A DNA stretch of 64,000 bases from Flectonema sp. DT1601 (Eukaryota; Euglenozoa; Diplonemea; Diplonemida; Diplonemidae): assembly GCA_964019425.1 (NCBI GenBank), contig OZ025788.1:62001-126000 (forward strand), given 5' to 3'. Every line of letters begins with the position of its first letter. Position 1 is the first letter of the stretch. Of the stretch, positions 19,922 to 30,900 are shown in pieces. Both the position numbers and the translations under genes were made by a program. The notes below the pieces were generated by a model that did not search any database, was not told the origin of the DNA, and saw nothing but the letters and a program-made list of their open reading frames with translations.

Positions 19922-20103
19922 CTTTTTATATATTAATTTTAACCTTTTTTGAATTTAATAAGTAGCGTCAGCTTTTCAACAATAAAAACGAATAATAATA
20001 ATAAAAGAGAGCACAAGAGTGTAAGTTAACAGGTGGGATGTTATTCGCGTAACAAAAAACAGATTTAAAAAATACTTATTTCGTGTCATCAAATAAAGAA
20101 CGC

Positions 20104-22665
20104 CTACAGTAATCTGACTGTGAAGTTCGCATTGCTCCAAATTTTTAGTGAAAAAGTTTCTTTTGAATCTGTGAACCCGATGTCAGGTATAATCACGTAA
20201 GTTCCGGATTTTAAATTTCCAGTAAAATGAACTGACGGATGAGCTGCCACTTCTTCATCGTCAGGAACGAGACAAATTGTGTTTGAGGTGAATAGTTGAT
20301 TCTCTCTTGAACCTCTCGGTAGACGTACATCAGGATCATCAGATGTTGACTGAAAAAGATGAAGTTGAAGACGAGGTGTTTCTCCCTCAAATAATCTCTC
20401 ATTGCAAGTGCTAAGCGAAAGCTGAGCAGCAACAAAACTATTGTGAACTACTCGAAGGAGATATTGATTGTTTGAGAAGAACGTTTCTTCATGTCCGAAT
20501 AGAGATCCACCACAAGCATTTTCAAACGTTCCTTTCAAAGCAACTTTTTGAAAAGCATCGAAATGCCAACAAGTAACCAAATCATACATTATCAACATGT
20601 AGTCAGAATACAACATCCATTGACCACTTGATGTCTTAATCGTTTCCAATTCTTTTTTTATTCGATCACTTATTCCTTTATAACTAGATACCCTACTGCA
20701 TAACGAAGCTGATAGTTGAATGCTTGCTCCACTATCATGGCTCGCATAAGGATTCGATACAAGAACGTAATAGTTTTCTTCAACATACTCAACTCGTTGT
20801 ATTATGTAGCTCTTTGATGGTCTTAAATTGTTTTCGACGAAGGTATCAATAGTGACTCTTCCTTTTCGTATTATTTCTGCGTCTGATGAAATGCTCTTCG
20901 ATAACATGCAACACAGCTGTCGGTTTTCGTATCTTGAACATAAGTTTTCAATCCACCCTGCAGTATTACTCAACAGAGAGTAGTGAGTTCGTTCTGCAAG
21001 TCCCCCCGTGAAGATCTCCCACACCACACAAGGATCTTTAAATTGTTTTGATGTTCTCAGGTTTGCATACGATCCTAGTAACTTAGCCAACACCTTTTCC
21101 AACAACGCTGCGTACACTTCCATTGCATTTCCAGATCTAAGAAATGCTTTTGTATTGCCTTCGGTTATCGATTCAGATCGACCCCTGGTATCGTCATTTT
21201 TATTGCCGATTCGAACTGGTACGAAATCATCTACAACAACGAAATGCCATGTTGTGTCCCAAAGAATTCGGACTGTGTATGCTCCGTAATCAGCAGGTAC
21301 GCTTGAAGGGGAAATCATATCATCGAATTCTGTGATTTGAGGAAGGTGACTTACAATATGAGGAAGCCAGTCAGGAGTGAAATCACCAGGAGCTAGTGAC
21401 CAAGGATCTGAAGCGGCAGCAACCACACATGTATACGATTCTAAAGCTCCAAGTCTTTCCCAAGTATAGTCACCTGTCATAGTATCATCTGGAGACAGAG
21501 AGTATCGGGAGGGTGGGAAGTCAGGATCAACGAATTTCGTATTATTTTGTAAACATTGCTGACTAATGTCGAGTATCGGATTGAAAGCAAAACAACTCCT
21601 GTTTGTTGGACTTCTTACGTGACGAGAGAGATCGACACCATACCCGACACCAGAACAGTTCTCTTGCGATAAAGGATGTAGTGGAATGATATGTTCATTT
21701 GATCCATAGTCTTTCTCACCGTAATCTCTAACAAAGTCAGCGAATGTAATCATTCCTGTGATTGATGAAATACCAGCATCAAGAACTGGATATCTTCCAT
21801 AACTTCTAATATGAGACACAAGATGTAATGCCTCTGACGTTGTGATATCCTTTTCAACCGTACTCGAAGTAACATGTCTGTCAGTAGCTGTCCCGGTGTT
21901 GTTTTCTGAATGTTTAAAACACGGTTGTGACAAAACTAATCCTTTCCCTCCGTATAAAGTTTCATTACTACATCCAAGTGAGTCATCAATACTTCTCGGA
22001 TGTTTTATAGTTCTAATCTGGGTGCTGTGAACTTCAATCGTATTTCCAGTTGTATTCTCAACTCTATAAATGTCACTATCAATACAAGAGAGAATAGTTC
22101 CTTCAGTGAAGTCACTATCAGACGATTTCGAGTAGAGAATATGAACACCAAATAAAAGATGAGCATCACGAGGTGGAATGTCAGCTACGATACCTTTCAG
22201 ACCTTCGGGAAGCCATTGTCGGTTAGTTTGATTTTCTGTTGCTTGATTATTAAATTCTATTTGAAAACAATCACCATGTCTGTCATCATTAATAGAAACA
22301 ATTGGTGCCAGAGTATAAATATATTCACCGCAATAGGCAAAGACTTGTTGACCTACCGACCATAGGGGATTTCGTTTTTCATTTGACTTAACATTTGTCC
22401 CTCTCGAACTGTTTTTATTAGCGACAAAAAGCTCTCCGGTCATATAGCCGAGGGCTATTTTAGGTCCCATTGTAGTTTCAATGACTTCTTCGATTTCTTT
22501 TTCAGTCAGTTCTTTTGTTTTTAAAAATTTTATTTTCATCATCAGATCATCATCAGAAGCACATTTAACGAACTCAATTCCCATTTCAATTCGAGTTTTG
22601 CTGAGCGCGTTGTCAGATTTCCCACCTGATTTTGAGAATATTTCGTATTCTGGTATCCAATTCAT
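20104..22665 (-). CDS. Calpain-like protein lacking the catalytic triad
   Basis: 853 residues from ATG 22665. Residues about 370-650 follow the calpain CysPc order: DPDFPPSRYSL entry, the TWERLGALESYTCVVAAASD segment, the WHFVVVDDFVPVR strand pair, then GNAMEVYAALLEKVLAKLLG, a strongly conserved calpain helix. The Cys of the usual G-D-C-W is not present (E-S-Y is there instead). The G-H-A-Y His is replaced (P-S-K-S-Y), and N-P-W has become N-P-Y. The protein is therefore predicted non-proteolytic, like many calpain-like proteins of protists. About 200 C-terminal residues resemble calpain C2-like domain III. The N-terminal 350 residues are unassigned. Confidence 0.78.
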   Translation of the reverse strand: MNWIPEYEIFSKSGGKSDNALSKTRIEMGIEFVKCASDDDLMMKIKFLKTKELTEKEIEEVIETTMGPKIALGYMTGELFVANKNSSRGTNVKSNEKRNPLWSVGQQVFAYCGEYIYTLAPIVSINDDRHGDCFQIEFNNQATENQTNRQWLPEGLKGIVADIPPRDAHLLFGVHILYSKSSDSDFTEGTILSCIDSDIYRVENTTGNTIEVHSTQIRTIKHPRSIDDSLGCSNETLYGGKGLVLSQPCFKHSENNTGTATDRHVTSSTVEKDITTSEALHLVSHIRSYGRYPVLDAGISSITGMITFADFVRDYGEKDYGSNEHIIPLHPLSQENCSGVGYGVDLSRHVRSPTNRSCFAFNPILDISQQCLQNNTKFVDPDFPPSRYSLSPDDTMTGDYTWERLGALESYTCVVAAASDPWSLAPGDFTPDWLPHIVSHLPQITEFDDMISPSSVPADYGAYTVRILWDTTWHFVVVDDFVPVRIGNKNDDTRGRSESITEGNTKAFLRSGNAMEVYAALLEKVLAKLLGSYANLRTSKQFKDPCVVWEIFTGGLAERTHYSLLSNTAGWIENLCSRYENRQLCCMLSKSISSDAEIIRKGRVTIDTFVENNLRPSKSYIIQRVEYVEENYYVLVSNPYASHDSGASIQLSASLCSRVSSYKGISDRIKKELETIKTSSGQWMLYSDYMLIMYDLVTCWHFDAFQKVALKGTFENACGGSLFGHEETFFSNNQYLLRVVHNSFVAAQLSLSTCNERLFEGETPRLQLHLFQSTSDDPDVRLPRGSRENQLFTSNTICLVPDDEEVAAHPSVHFTGNLKSGTYVIIPDIGFTDSKETFSLKIWSNANFTVRLL

Positions 22666-22673
22666 GTTTTATT

Positions 22674-22737
22674 ATTTAAATGTAAATGTAACCTGATGTT
22701 ATGGAGTTAACTTTTGATACCATGATTAAATATAAAG
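22674..22737. repeat. 64-bp direct repeat, copy 1 (calpain leader)
   Basis: Differs from 22876-22939 at one position. On the minus strand it ends at the calpain leader and carries a splice-acceptor-like CATAACATCAG. Confidence 0.85.
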
Positions 22738-22875
22738 TAATTTGAAAACTGGCTAAAACGAATACAGAACCTGGTTGTTAACATGATCAAGGATCCCCTT
22801 AATAACATAAACATCAATCAACGATACAAGTCCGTAGAGTGTAAGAAGGTGTAGTTGTGACGAATTCCTCACCTG

Positions 22876-22939
22876 ATTTAAATGTAAATGTAACCTGATG
22901 TTATGGAGATAACTTTTGATACCATGATTAAATATAAAG
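22876..22939. repeat. 64-bp direct repeat, copy 2
   Basis: Partner of 22674-22737, 202 bp upstream on the gene strand. Between them a segment (about 22774-22872) is bounded by cag and gt, so it could be a 5' exon of the calpain-like gene lying between two duplicated intron pieces. Confidence 0.8.
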
Positions 22940-23044
22940 CAACTTAACAACAGTTGGAATCGATAACATCCATAAAATTTTCTTATTTATTCTTTTTTAT
23001 TTATTTTTCCAAACAATTACAATTAGTGATGTTCGTGTAAATGA

Positions 23045-23078
<34 letters not shown>

Positions 23079-23204
23079 TAATAATTAGTAAAAACGCTCA
23101 GCTAATTGATTTAAATGAAAATAAAAAAGAATTAACCGTAAGGGAAATTGTTAATCAGCTTTCACCTAATTCTGACATCACCTCTGTGAGTCATCTTCTA
23201 TGGA

Positions 23205-24638
23205 TTAAGGATCAAAGGAAGGGCAACCAGAAATTGCTGCCACCGATGGAAATTTCCTTCGCCTGCCATGTTCGTTTTTCATTATATTATTGCTAAGTAC
23301 CGGAGGACAAGTCAAATCTTCGATTTTGTTAACCAACCCCTGGGATGACAAATTACAAACTATCAACTCCGCAGGCGAAGAGATCAGCTCATGTGACTTC
23401 AGAGGGGTGAGTAGATGCTCAGGTGGATCTGTAAACACTTGTTGAGGATTTGGATATTTTTTTATCAGAGTGTCGTACTCCATAATCGCGTGGTTTATTT
23501 CTGTTAAGCAGTTTGAGTTAACGGAATCCAGCAACTGGTTCACATTATGAAAATAACTCAAAGCATCACTGTTCTCAGTAAATCTAGTATGAGCGTTGTT
23601 TACTAAGTTTTCTGTTTTCGATGATTCCGATTGTGTAGCAGTCAGACAGTCTTCTTCCATTATCGAAACTTTTCGTTTTGCTTCAAGAGCAGCTTCTTTA
23701 ATGTTTTCGATTAAAAGATTAGATTTTCGTTCGATTGTTGAATGGAGGTATTCAGTTCTGGAGATGCAGTCGGATCGAATTTTGTGAAGTCGTCCTTCAC
23801 AACGCCTTCCGTGTTTTAGGATATCTGATGCGTTCTGTGTTCGTTTTTGTAACTCGTCATAGCATGAATGAAATTTATCAATAATTTCATAACCACCTTC
23901 TCTGTTTAGTACAGGCTTACTTAACGGTGGTGTCTGACAACGATTCCTTCCCAACGTAATTATAAATTTAGGTTTAACTCTTTGAGGGTTTCGAACAAAC
24001 AAACAAGGTAATAATTTTCCTTGACACAAATAGTCATCAATAAATAAAGCTGAATCCCTTGTTAGTTTTTGACCACTTCCGCAAACAGGAATACCCTGAA
24101 CGCTACATAACAGTAACTTAAGTCCATTGTTAGTACACAGCAAAGGATCTAGAGTCTGGTCTCTTGTTGAGAGTAGGTTAACAAATGGAAGATACACACC
24201 AATCCCAGCAGGTCCGGAGACTGTTGGGATTCCTGTTGTGATATGTGAATGACATTCATCTGAGGTCCCTCCGATGAATTTATATGCCGACTCAAATCCA
24301 TGTTGCTCCTCAATTAGATTACTGGTCTCGTTGGAATAAATAATCTGCTCAACAGACAAGACGTTGTAGTAGTATCCGTTACTTTCAGTTTTAATGTAAC
24401 GAAAAACATAATGTTCCATCTCCTTCCAAAGAGGTGTTTGATTCCCCAACGTCATCGTCGTGTATGATTTATGTAATTTCATAATCGGTTTTTCTTTTGA
24501 GATTGTTGTTTCTCTCATTTTATATTTTGTTGGTCTTCCTCTTCGGTTGTGTCTTGCTTGATATTTTGACTCGACATTCGCATCTGCGTGCGTAACAAGT
24601 CCTGTAAAGGAGGTGCAAGAAGCTCCCCAACCAACCAT
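23205..24638 (-). CDS. Unknown coiled-coil protein
   Basis: 477 residues from ATG 24638. The N terminus is basic (RHNRRGRPTKYKMR resembles an AT-hook or nuclear signal). Residues 75-215 look folded, with a PAGIGVYLPFVNLLSTRDQT loop and several Cys. Residues about 250-390 are predominantly helical and Lys/Glu/Ser-rich, a probable coiled coil. No family recognised. It may be a structural or chromatin-linked protein, but nothing decides this. Confidence 0.65.
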   Translation of the reverse strand: MVGWGASCTSFTGLVTHADANVESKYQARHNRRGRPTKYKMRETTISKEKPIMKLHKSYTTMTLGNQTPLWKEMEHYVFRYIKTESNGYYYNVLSVEQIIYSNETSNLIEEQHGFESAYKFIGGTSDECHSHITTGIPTVSGPAGIGVYLPFVNLLSTRDQTLDPLLCTNNGLKLLLCSVQGIPVCGSGQKLTRDSALFIDDYLCQGKLLPCLFVRNPQRVKPKFIITLGRNRCQTPPLSKPVLNREGGYEIIDKFHSCYDELQKRTQNASDILKHGRRCEGRLHKIRSDCISRTEYLHSTIERKSNLLIENIKEAALEAKRKVSIMEEDCLTATQSESSKTENLVNNAHTRFTENSDALSYFHNVNQLLDSVNSNCLTEINHAIMEYDTLIKKYPNPQQVFTDPPEHLLTPLKSHELISSPAELIVCNLSSQGLVNKIEDLTCPPVLSNNIMKNEHGRRRKFPSVAAISGCPSFDP

Positions 24639-24974
24639 TTTATTTTGTTGTAAAGGATTATTATCTGTTTTTTTTGATAAAAAAATGTTTCAAGTTGAAG
24701 CTGAAATATATTGACTAGTTGGCGACTTGAAATTGAAGGCCGCAACGTTCCTCATCGTGTTTGTCCTTTCTTCCTGTCAGATATAAAAAAAAACTAAGAA
24801 TAATTTAAGAAAACGAAAGAAGAAAAAAACATAACGTGCAATCCGTACCTGGTACACTTCTGTAAGACTGAAGTGTCACAACAAAAACATATTATTGAAG
24901 TGGAAAAGGGAAAAAAAAACAGAACCAAAAAAAAAATTAATAAAAAAGTCCATTTAGCGCGAAAAGGTTTTCTA
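24639..24974. other. Spacer, nothing recognised
   Basis: AT-rich, with short A-runs near 24790 and 24910-24940. No repeat family member seen. Confidence 0.5.
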
Positions 24975-25643
24975 CTACTGTTTTAAACCTTTCCTGCAAA
25001 TGGGACATTTCTTACTCTCAGCAGCCCATCTCTGAATGCAATAAGGGTGAAAGACATCGCCGCAATCTAACGCTATTACTGACTCTCCGATATTAATATT
25101 CTGTAAGCAGACATAACATGGATGAGAAGAAGTTGAATTTGATGATTGAAGTGACGATATTAATGTTTTTGAACAAGAACGGAGTTCCTTAACGCTGTTC
25201 TGTTCATCAAGTTGGAGTAGTAATTCGTAGTCGTCTTCAGTGAAGTTGCCATCACGGGCTTCAAGTGATGGAATAGGAGAAGCTGTTACCCCACCTGAGC
25301 CGTCGTTAACGTTGATGGTGTCGGAGCTCATGAATTCCTTCAGAGCTCGAATGACGCCTGAATCAGGTCCCTCTCCGTCATGAAGTTCCAGATACCCGTC
25401 ACCTGTGTCTTTAAATCCTAATAAATCCATTATTGACATCCCAAAATCAAACAATCCAACATCCGATAAGAATTTCTTATTCCCCTTTCTAACTTTTCTA
25501 TATTTCGCTTCCACTGTTCCAGTCGCATTAGTCGCCAACAGCAATATCGTTTTTAAGGCTTGCAGAGTAGCAGCATCGGTTGAAGCTTCTTCTCTAAGGC
25601 TGTTCATTAAGACCAGCGACTGCATTGCTGTGTGAGCCGACAT
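24975..25643 (-). CDS. PUB-domain RING protein, putative E3 ligase
   Basis: 222 residues from ATG 25643. The frame extends upstream only through a hydrophobic leader that reads like spacer. Residues about 15-95 match the PUB domain of PNGase and UBXD1 (LQALKTILLLATNATG, EAKYRKVRKGNKKF, then MDLLGF), which docks on the C-terminal tail of p97/VCP. Residues about 175-220 form a RING: CYVC, then LDCGDVFHPYC, then CPICRKG. The position that is normally C-G-H is C-G-D, so one zinc ligand is Asp. PUB plus RING suggests a p97-linked ubiquitin ligase (inferred). An acidic linker joins the domains. Confidence 0.78.
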   Translation of the reverse strand: MSAHTAMQSLVLMNSLREEASTDAATLQALKTILLLATNATGTVEAKYRKVRKGNKKFLSDVGLFDFGMSIMDLLGFKDTGDGYLELHDGEGPDSGVIRALKEFMSSDTINVNDGSGGVTASPIPSLEARDGNFTEDDYELLLQLDEQNSVKELRSCSKTLISSLQSSNSTSSHPCYVCLQNINIGESVIALDCGDVFHPYCIQRWAAESKKCPICRKGLKQ

Positions 25644-26241
25644 CTTTATTGTGGTACTGAAATAATAAAAATGTAAAAAATAATAAATAAAAACACACAG
25701 TGCTGCAATCAATTACTCAGAGGTAATTAGTATCCCACTTGAGGAATGTACTACGAACCGCTCTGGGGAAAAGAATGAAAAAAAAAAAACCCGCTTTTTT
25801 TTTTTTTTTTTTTTTTTTTTTCTTGTTTTCTTGTTGGGCGAATATAAAAAAAATAAAAAAAAAAGGCTTGGAATGTTGTTTAGAAAAAAAAAAAAAAAAA
25901 AAAGAAATCACATCCCCACCGTCTGTGTGGATAATATCTATGCAGTGTTTGTGCACAGAACCCCCCGTGAACCGACTTAAACTGACAAAGCCAAAGGAGG
26001 TTTACATGTGCTGCCCAACATTCTTTTTCGCTCTTACAATACTTCATTAAAAAACAGACTTTTATTATTATTTTTTTATACAAAAGTAGTTTTCGTACAC
26101 CAGGTTCACTGACTGTTTTCAAATACGGCAATACGTAAATACTAATCGACGTCCGATGACAAAATTTGTAATATGAGATACTTGTCATCACGTAAACTAT
26201 TCACAATTATTCAATCTGTACAGTAATTAAACTGGTTATTG
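25644..26241. other. Spacer with family 2 copy 1
   Basis: Contains T24 at about 25798, an A-run near 25883-25901 and the family 2 element at 25945-26044. No gene supported. Confidence 0.5.
25945..26044. repeat. Spacer repeat family 2, copy 1
   Basis: Shares GTGTTTGTGCAC, a 43-nt core (CGACTTAAACTGA..AAGGAGGTTTAC..GTGCTGCC) with three transitions, and a CTTAC.ATACTT end with 32194-32280. TAAAC/GTTTA can form a 5-bp stem inside the core. Orientation and function unknown. Confidence 0.6.
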
Positions 26242-27569
26242 TTATGTTACACAAACATGAATCGATGATAAAGTGCTGCATAAAGTCTTTCTAGTTTCAG
26301 AGTTTATTATATTAATTCCTTTTATTTCAATAATTCCAGTTCCGACTGCGACAAGTCGGAGTTTCAGAGGAACGTGCTCTCCGGGTGAGACGGTTCCTAA
26401 TTCAAAGCAAGAAGGTCCAGTGAAGACAATTGGGTACATCTTCTCTGGATCTAGATTAACAGAAACTGATAATGGTGTCTTCTCATGCCAATTATTAACC
26501 AATGAAGCGTTAAGATAAAATGGTTGATTCACTGAAACGTTATTTGGAAGAGAGAGGTTTGAGACTTCGATGGGTTGGGTATCAACTCCTCGTTGTTGAA
26601 TGTCAGTCGATTCTAATCGACCTCTCTCACCCATTCGACCTTTCCAAGTTATTTCAAGTCTACCGAGAGAGGTGTCTCTCTTTCCTTCACGAGGTGTTAA
26701 TCTGAATAGGTATCTCCATATCTCACTTCGACACATCGTTTTCTGCCATACTTCTCCCCAATCATTAGGTGCCTCTTCCAACTTATAACTCGCAGAAGTA
26801 CAAAAGTTTATATTAACCAACAAGGCACTTTTCGCCGTATTCTTAATCTCAACGTATATCATAACGTGGTCAGAGATGGTCCAAATTCGAACGTTATTGA
26901 TGTGAACTGTGTGTCCGACAGGGAATTTAAAAACTTTTCTAAAAGTCTTTGTTTCATTATAATCTTGATAAGAAACGTAACACATAAGAGTATGATTCCC
27001 CTCATCCTGAAGGGAGTACTCGACTATCCTATCACTATGAGTTCTCGGAGCAAGTGACATCGACGTATTTAGTAAATCAACTCTCTTCTGTGTGAGAAGT
27101 TCAACTTTTAACGATACGTTGTGAAGCTCAACATCTCTTACGTTGTGTAAACTAACACAGATCCTAAAGACCTCACCCATATGGATTTCACCCATGGCTG
27201 CTGGTACTAAAAGTTCAGTTCTCGGAACGTCATCTACAGATGAAGATCCACAGAATAGACTATGACATATATCACCTTCTTCTGTGTAAATTGAGTTATC
27301 GACCTTTACTTCTGGTCTTAGTAATCTCATTACCTGTTTTGTTAATGATATAATTACCCGTTACAGTCATGGTAGTACATTACACTAATGAAAGCGTCGG
27401 TTCTTTGTTTCGGTCAACTGCATCCACCACATTCCCTACAGGAAAAAGAAGAAAACCATACCTTTAATTCAATACCGCTTCCCGTGGGAGCTTTCAGAGC
27501 AACACCACCAGGTTGATGTTGATGTTGATGGTGGCCACCTGTCTGTGAAAGTGACGGAGGAGCAGCCAT
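26242..27569 (-). CDS. TRAPPC13: TRAPPC13 (TRAPP complex subunit 13)
   Basis: Two exons: 27462-27569 and 26242-27333, joined in phase 0 across a 128-nt GT-AG intron, giving 399 residues. Exon 1 gives MAAPPSLSQTGGHH, a His/Gln-rich stretch and ..GSGIELK, then VMRLLRPEV. The body matches TRAPPC13: LLVPAAMGEIHMGEVFRICV, VSLKVELLTQKRVDLLNTS, EGNHTLMCYVSY, and FRKVFKFPV before the second beta-sandwich. TRAPPC13 belongs to metazoan-type TRAPPIII, a Rab-GEF complex in ER-Golgi traffic and autophagy. The ATG follows a run of 23 A by one base. Confidence 0.88.
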
Positions 27570-27901
27570 GTTTTTTTTTTTTTTTTTTTTTTTCCTTTTT
27601 TGTGGTATCTATGGAGGGGAATTGAGGAAAACTAAAAGAACTGATACGCGTCACATTGTTCCGACAGACTGTCACTACTGGAGATCCCCTGACCATGTTA
27701 CTGTATAGCAGAAGGGTGAATAACATAATTAAGTTGATTCTATTCTTCCAAAACATATCAACTGATGTGGAATTCTACAGCACCGTACACAAACACAATA
27801 ACAATATAAAAAAGAAAAAAAAAAAGAGAAGTGTAAATTGAAAAAGAACATCATCGACCTTGTAAAAGATAAATAATATAAAAAGAGGGATAGCAATGGT
27901 T
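27570..27901. other. Spacer with an A23 leader tract
   Basis: On the gene strand a run of 23 A (27571-27593) directly precedes the TRAPPC13 start. The rest is AT-rich with no feature. Confidence 0.5.
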
Positions 27902-30900
27902 TTAAAATATCGGAGGGGTCTTTGGGATGCCAATATGAGATTGAAGTATCTCTTCTGGTGTTGTCTGCACGTATCTAATTATGGCATCTCTGGCCTCCTT
28001 AGCTGTTGGACGATCCTGAGGATTGCGAGATAGACAAGGAGCGAGTACAGATTCCCAGAAATCTTGGGGACAACTCGGTGGTTTTGGAAGTCGGAGTACT
28101 CCCTGAGCAATACGAGTTAACCGTCCTATGAGAGGAATACTCTTCGACGGTGTCGTAAATGGAATCCACTTCCCACGAGACACAATCTCCCAAAGAGTAA
28201 CACCTAAACAATAAACATCCTGCGGGTACTTGAACGTGTCATACAACCGACGCTCAAACTCCGCATGTCTCAGGGTTAAGATTACCTCAGGGGGCCACCA
28301 CAATGCTGGTGACAGGGCGTAGCATTCTGTCTGGGCTCGGAGAACGCTGTGAGTTGAGGTGTCAAATTTCAATCCCAAATCAGAGAGAATAACCGACACG
28401 GGATGCTCGTCGTCGACCCTCTCTGAACCAACAAGAAGCGATCGAAGAGCAATATTTCTGTGAGTCACACAAGTCTTCTCACTGTGGAGTTGGACGATCG
28501 TGTTGACCAATTGCAAAGCGATGTCGATGTAGATTTTAATTGAAAAATTAACTGAATTCCAAAGCCATTTACACAACGTACTCTTCACCATCTTTTGAAT
28601 AAAATACAACTGCTGTCCTGACTGTGTCCAACCAATTGGATTCATCATTCCCTTTACACGTTTTAATTGAATGGCTCCAGCGCGATCAATCATTTCTTTA
28701 GTGTTGCTGAGACTGTTTAATGGCTTCACTAGTACTGTTCTATTCTTTATTTGACATACTAATCCACTGTGCATGTAATAAAAAGGAGGATGAGGTAGTG
28801 CAGGAGGATTGTGTTCCCCCCAGCTAGGATCTAGATAAACCCAAGCAGGGACGTCGCGTTCTATTCTGCCGTTTGCCTTGATCGATTCCCACGGAACGAA
28901 AATCGTTTCCTCGTTCTTTTTCCTCCGAAGTTTCAACGCCCGAAGCTTTCGAACAATAGCTCTGGCATCAACTGGTTCTCCGTAATCAGTGTGGTGTCCC
29001 TGATCTGATGTGTAAGCTGCTCCTTCACGAACCATAATATCTCTGTCTAGAGGTATCGATAGACCACTAATCAATCTTTTACAATCATTGAAATCTATAT
29101 GAGATCTCTCCGCCTGCACTGATGCTAAAGTCATATTTAACTTATGCTCTACTTGAATGGCGAGGTTTTCATGTTCTCGTACTGTCACCGATAATCTATC
29201 AGTGAGTTGTCTTACTCTCTTTTGAGAGAGAGGTTTAGATATCAATTGTGTTGGTAGATTAGATGGAGGTTGTTGTTGTTTTTCAATTGCTTTTTTAGTT
29301 CGTTCTAAAAACGATGTCATTTTAAGGAATTTTGGTTCTCTTCTGGGAATGTAATGCTGGGCTAGGGCGTCTCCGACAATGTAGTTTGGATGGGCAATCG
29401 ATCTTTTTTCGAAATCAGGTTTCACGTGTGCTGACGATAGCCTCTGAGTGCTGCTTTCGATTTCCTTTGCTGTCAGTTTTAAGACTGCCGAATGCTCTGT
29501 TGTCGAATCGTTTTGTAGTTTTTTTTGTTTTTCTTTTTGAAAATTTTCACGTAATCTTTGACTTTTATTCAGTCTTTTCATTTTTATTTTTTTTGGTGGT
29601 TGCCTTTCAACGTCAATATTGTTAACCTCGTCATCTAACATGGCGCGATATTCTCTAAGTTCATTTGCTCTTCTCTTTTCAACACTCTGTTTTATTTCAT
29701 TAAACTTAGCCGTATTGATATTTCGAAGCCGTTGTCGATAACAGTACGAGTTACGTGATGAGATTGTTTGTCTCATCGCTATCTTGTCTGCAATCATTAA
29801 ATTTCGATCATCTCTCCGTCTACAATGAGTTGCTTCTCTAGAAGACAATCCTATTTTCATTCTGTCTCTGTGATTAATTATAGAGAAGTTGGTTCTTGGA
29901 ACCATCAAAGCAGTGGCTGTGCTTGGTCTTCGTGGTTCAAAACTCTGACTTGGTGAAAAGAATTCAATCGTACTTCCCAAAACTAACGATCTTTCATTCA
30001 TCCGCTCACGTAGAGCTGCCAACATTCTAGTCATGTGACTTGCTTCAGCTGGACCTTTTCCTTTTATTATATTACTTTTATATGTGTGATCAGATGGTGC
30101 TGTCGGCGGTGTTAATTCTTTATTTGATTGAGAAGCAAGTTCATCGACGGGAACTTCACATAAAGATGGAAACGTTTCATTGGATTGATTTGAGTTGTTT
30201 GAAAGAGTTTGTAAAGCAGCTGCGGAAACTTTAATTTTTTCGATGGTACTCCGATTTAAGAATTCAACAAACTTACTTTGAATCCCTCCATCATCCTCAA
30301 TGAATATTTTTGATAAAATCCACCAGACGACATCATCAGATTCAGAATCTGAAATAATTGAATCAACCGCCGAGTACAACTGAACACCTCCATGTCGTAA
30401 TAATCCTTTAATAAAACACATTGTAGAACGACACTCTTTTATAAACGATGATTGTTTTGATAGTATTTTAATAACTTTTATAATATGAGACTCCGTGTCT
30501 GGATACACCAACTGCGATAACGTCTCTGGTACAATAATCGGTTTTGAATTTATGAGTGAAATGAATGCATTGATGACTTCTGAACTACCAAATCTAACAA
30601 TTTGAATAAAAGATGAAAATGAACTATCATCAAGAGCTGTTAAGAAGATTCGACCAACTGATGACCTGCTGCAATTATTTATCGTCGGTTTTAAGATTGA
30701 CTCCAACTCCGGATCTTGTGATCTTATCATGTCTGAAAGCATTTTTTGAGTTCCAGAGTTCCCAATAAAACTATTTTCAAAAACAGAAATATTTCCACTT
30801 TCGATTATTTTAATTAAAAGTTTTCTCGAACCTCCACTGTCTCCGACAATCGATACTAATAAATCTGATAGAATTGAAGTTTCTTTAGAACACGCCAGGA

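Larger units (their letters stand above)
22666..23204. other. Spacer upstream of the calpain-like gene
   Basis: Holds the two 64-bp repeats and a 31-A run near 23046. The 22774-22872 segment has an open frame but no recognised product. Confidence 0.5.
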
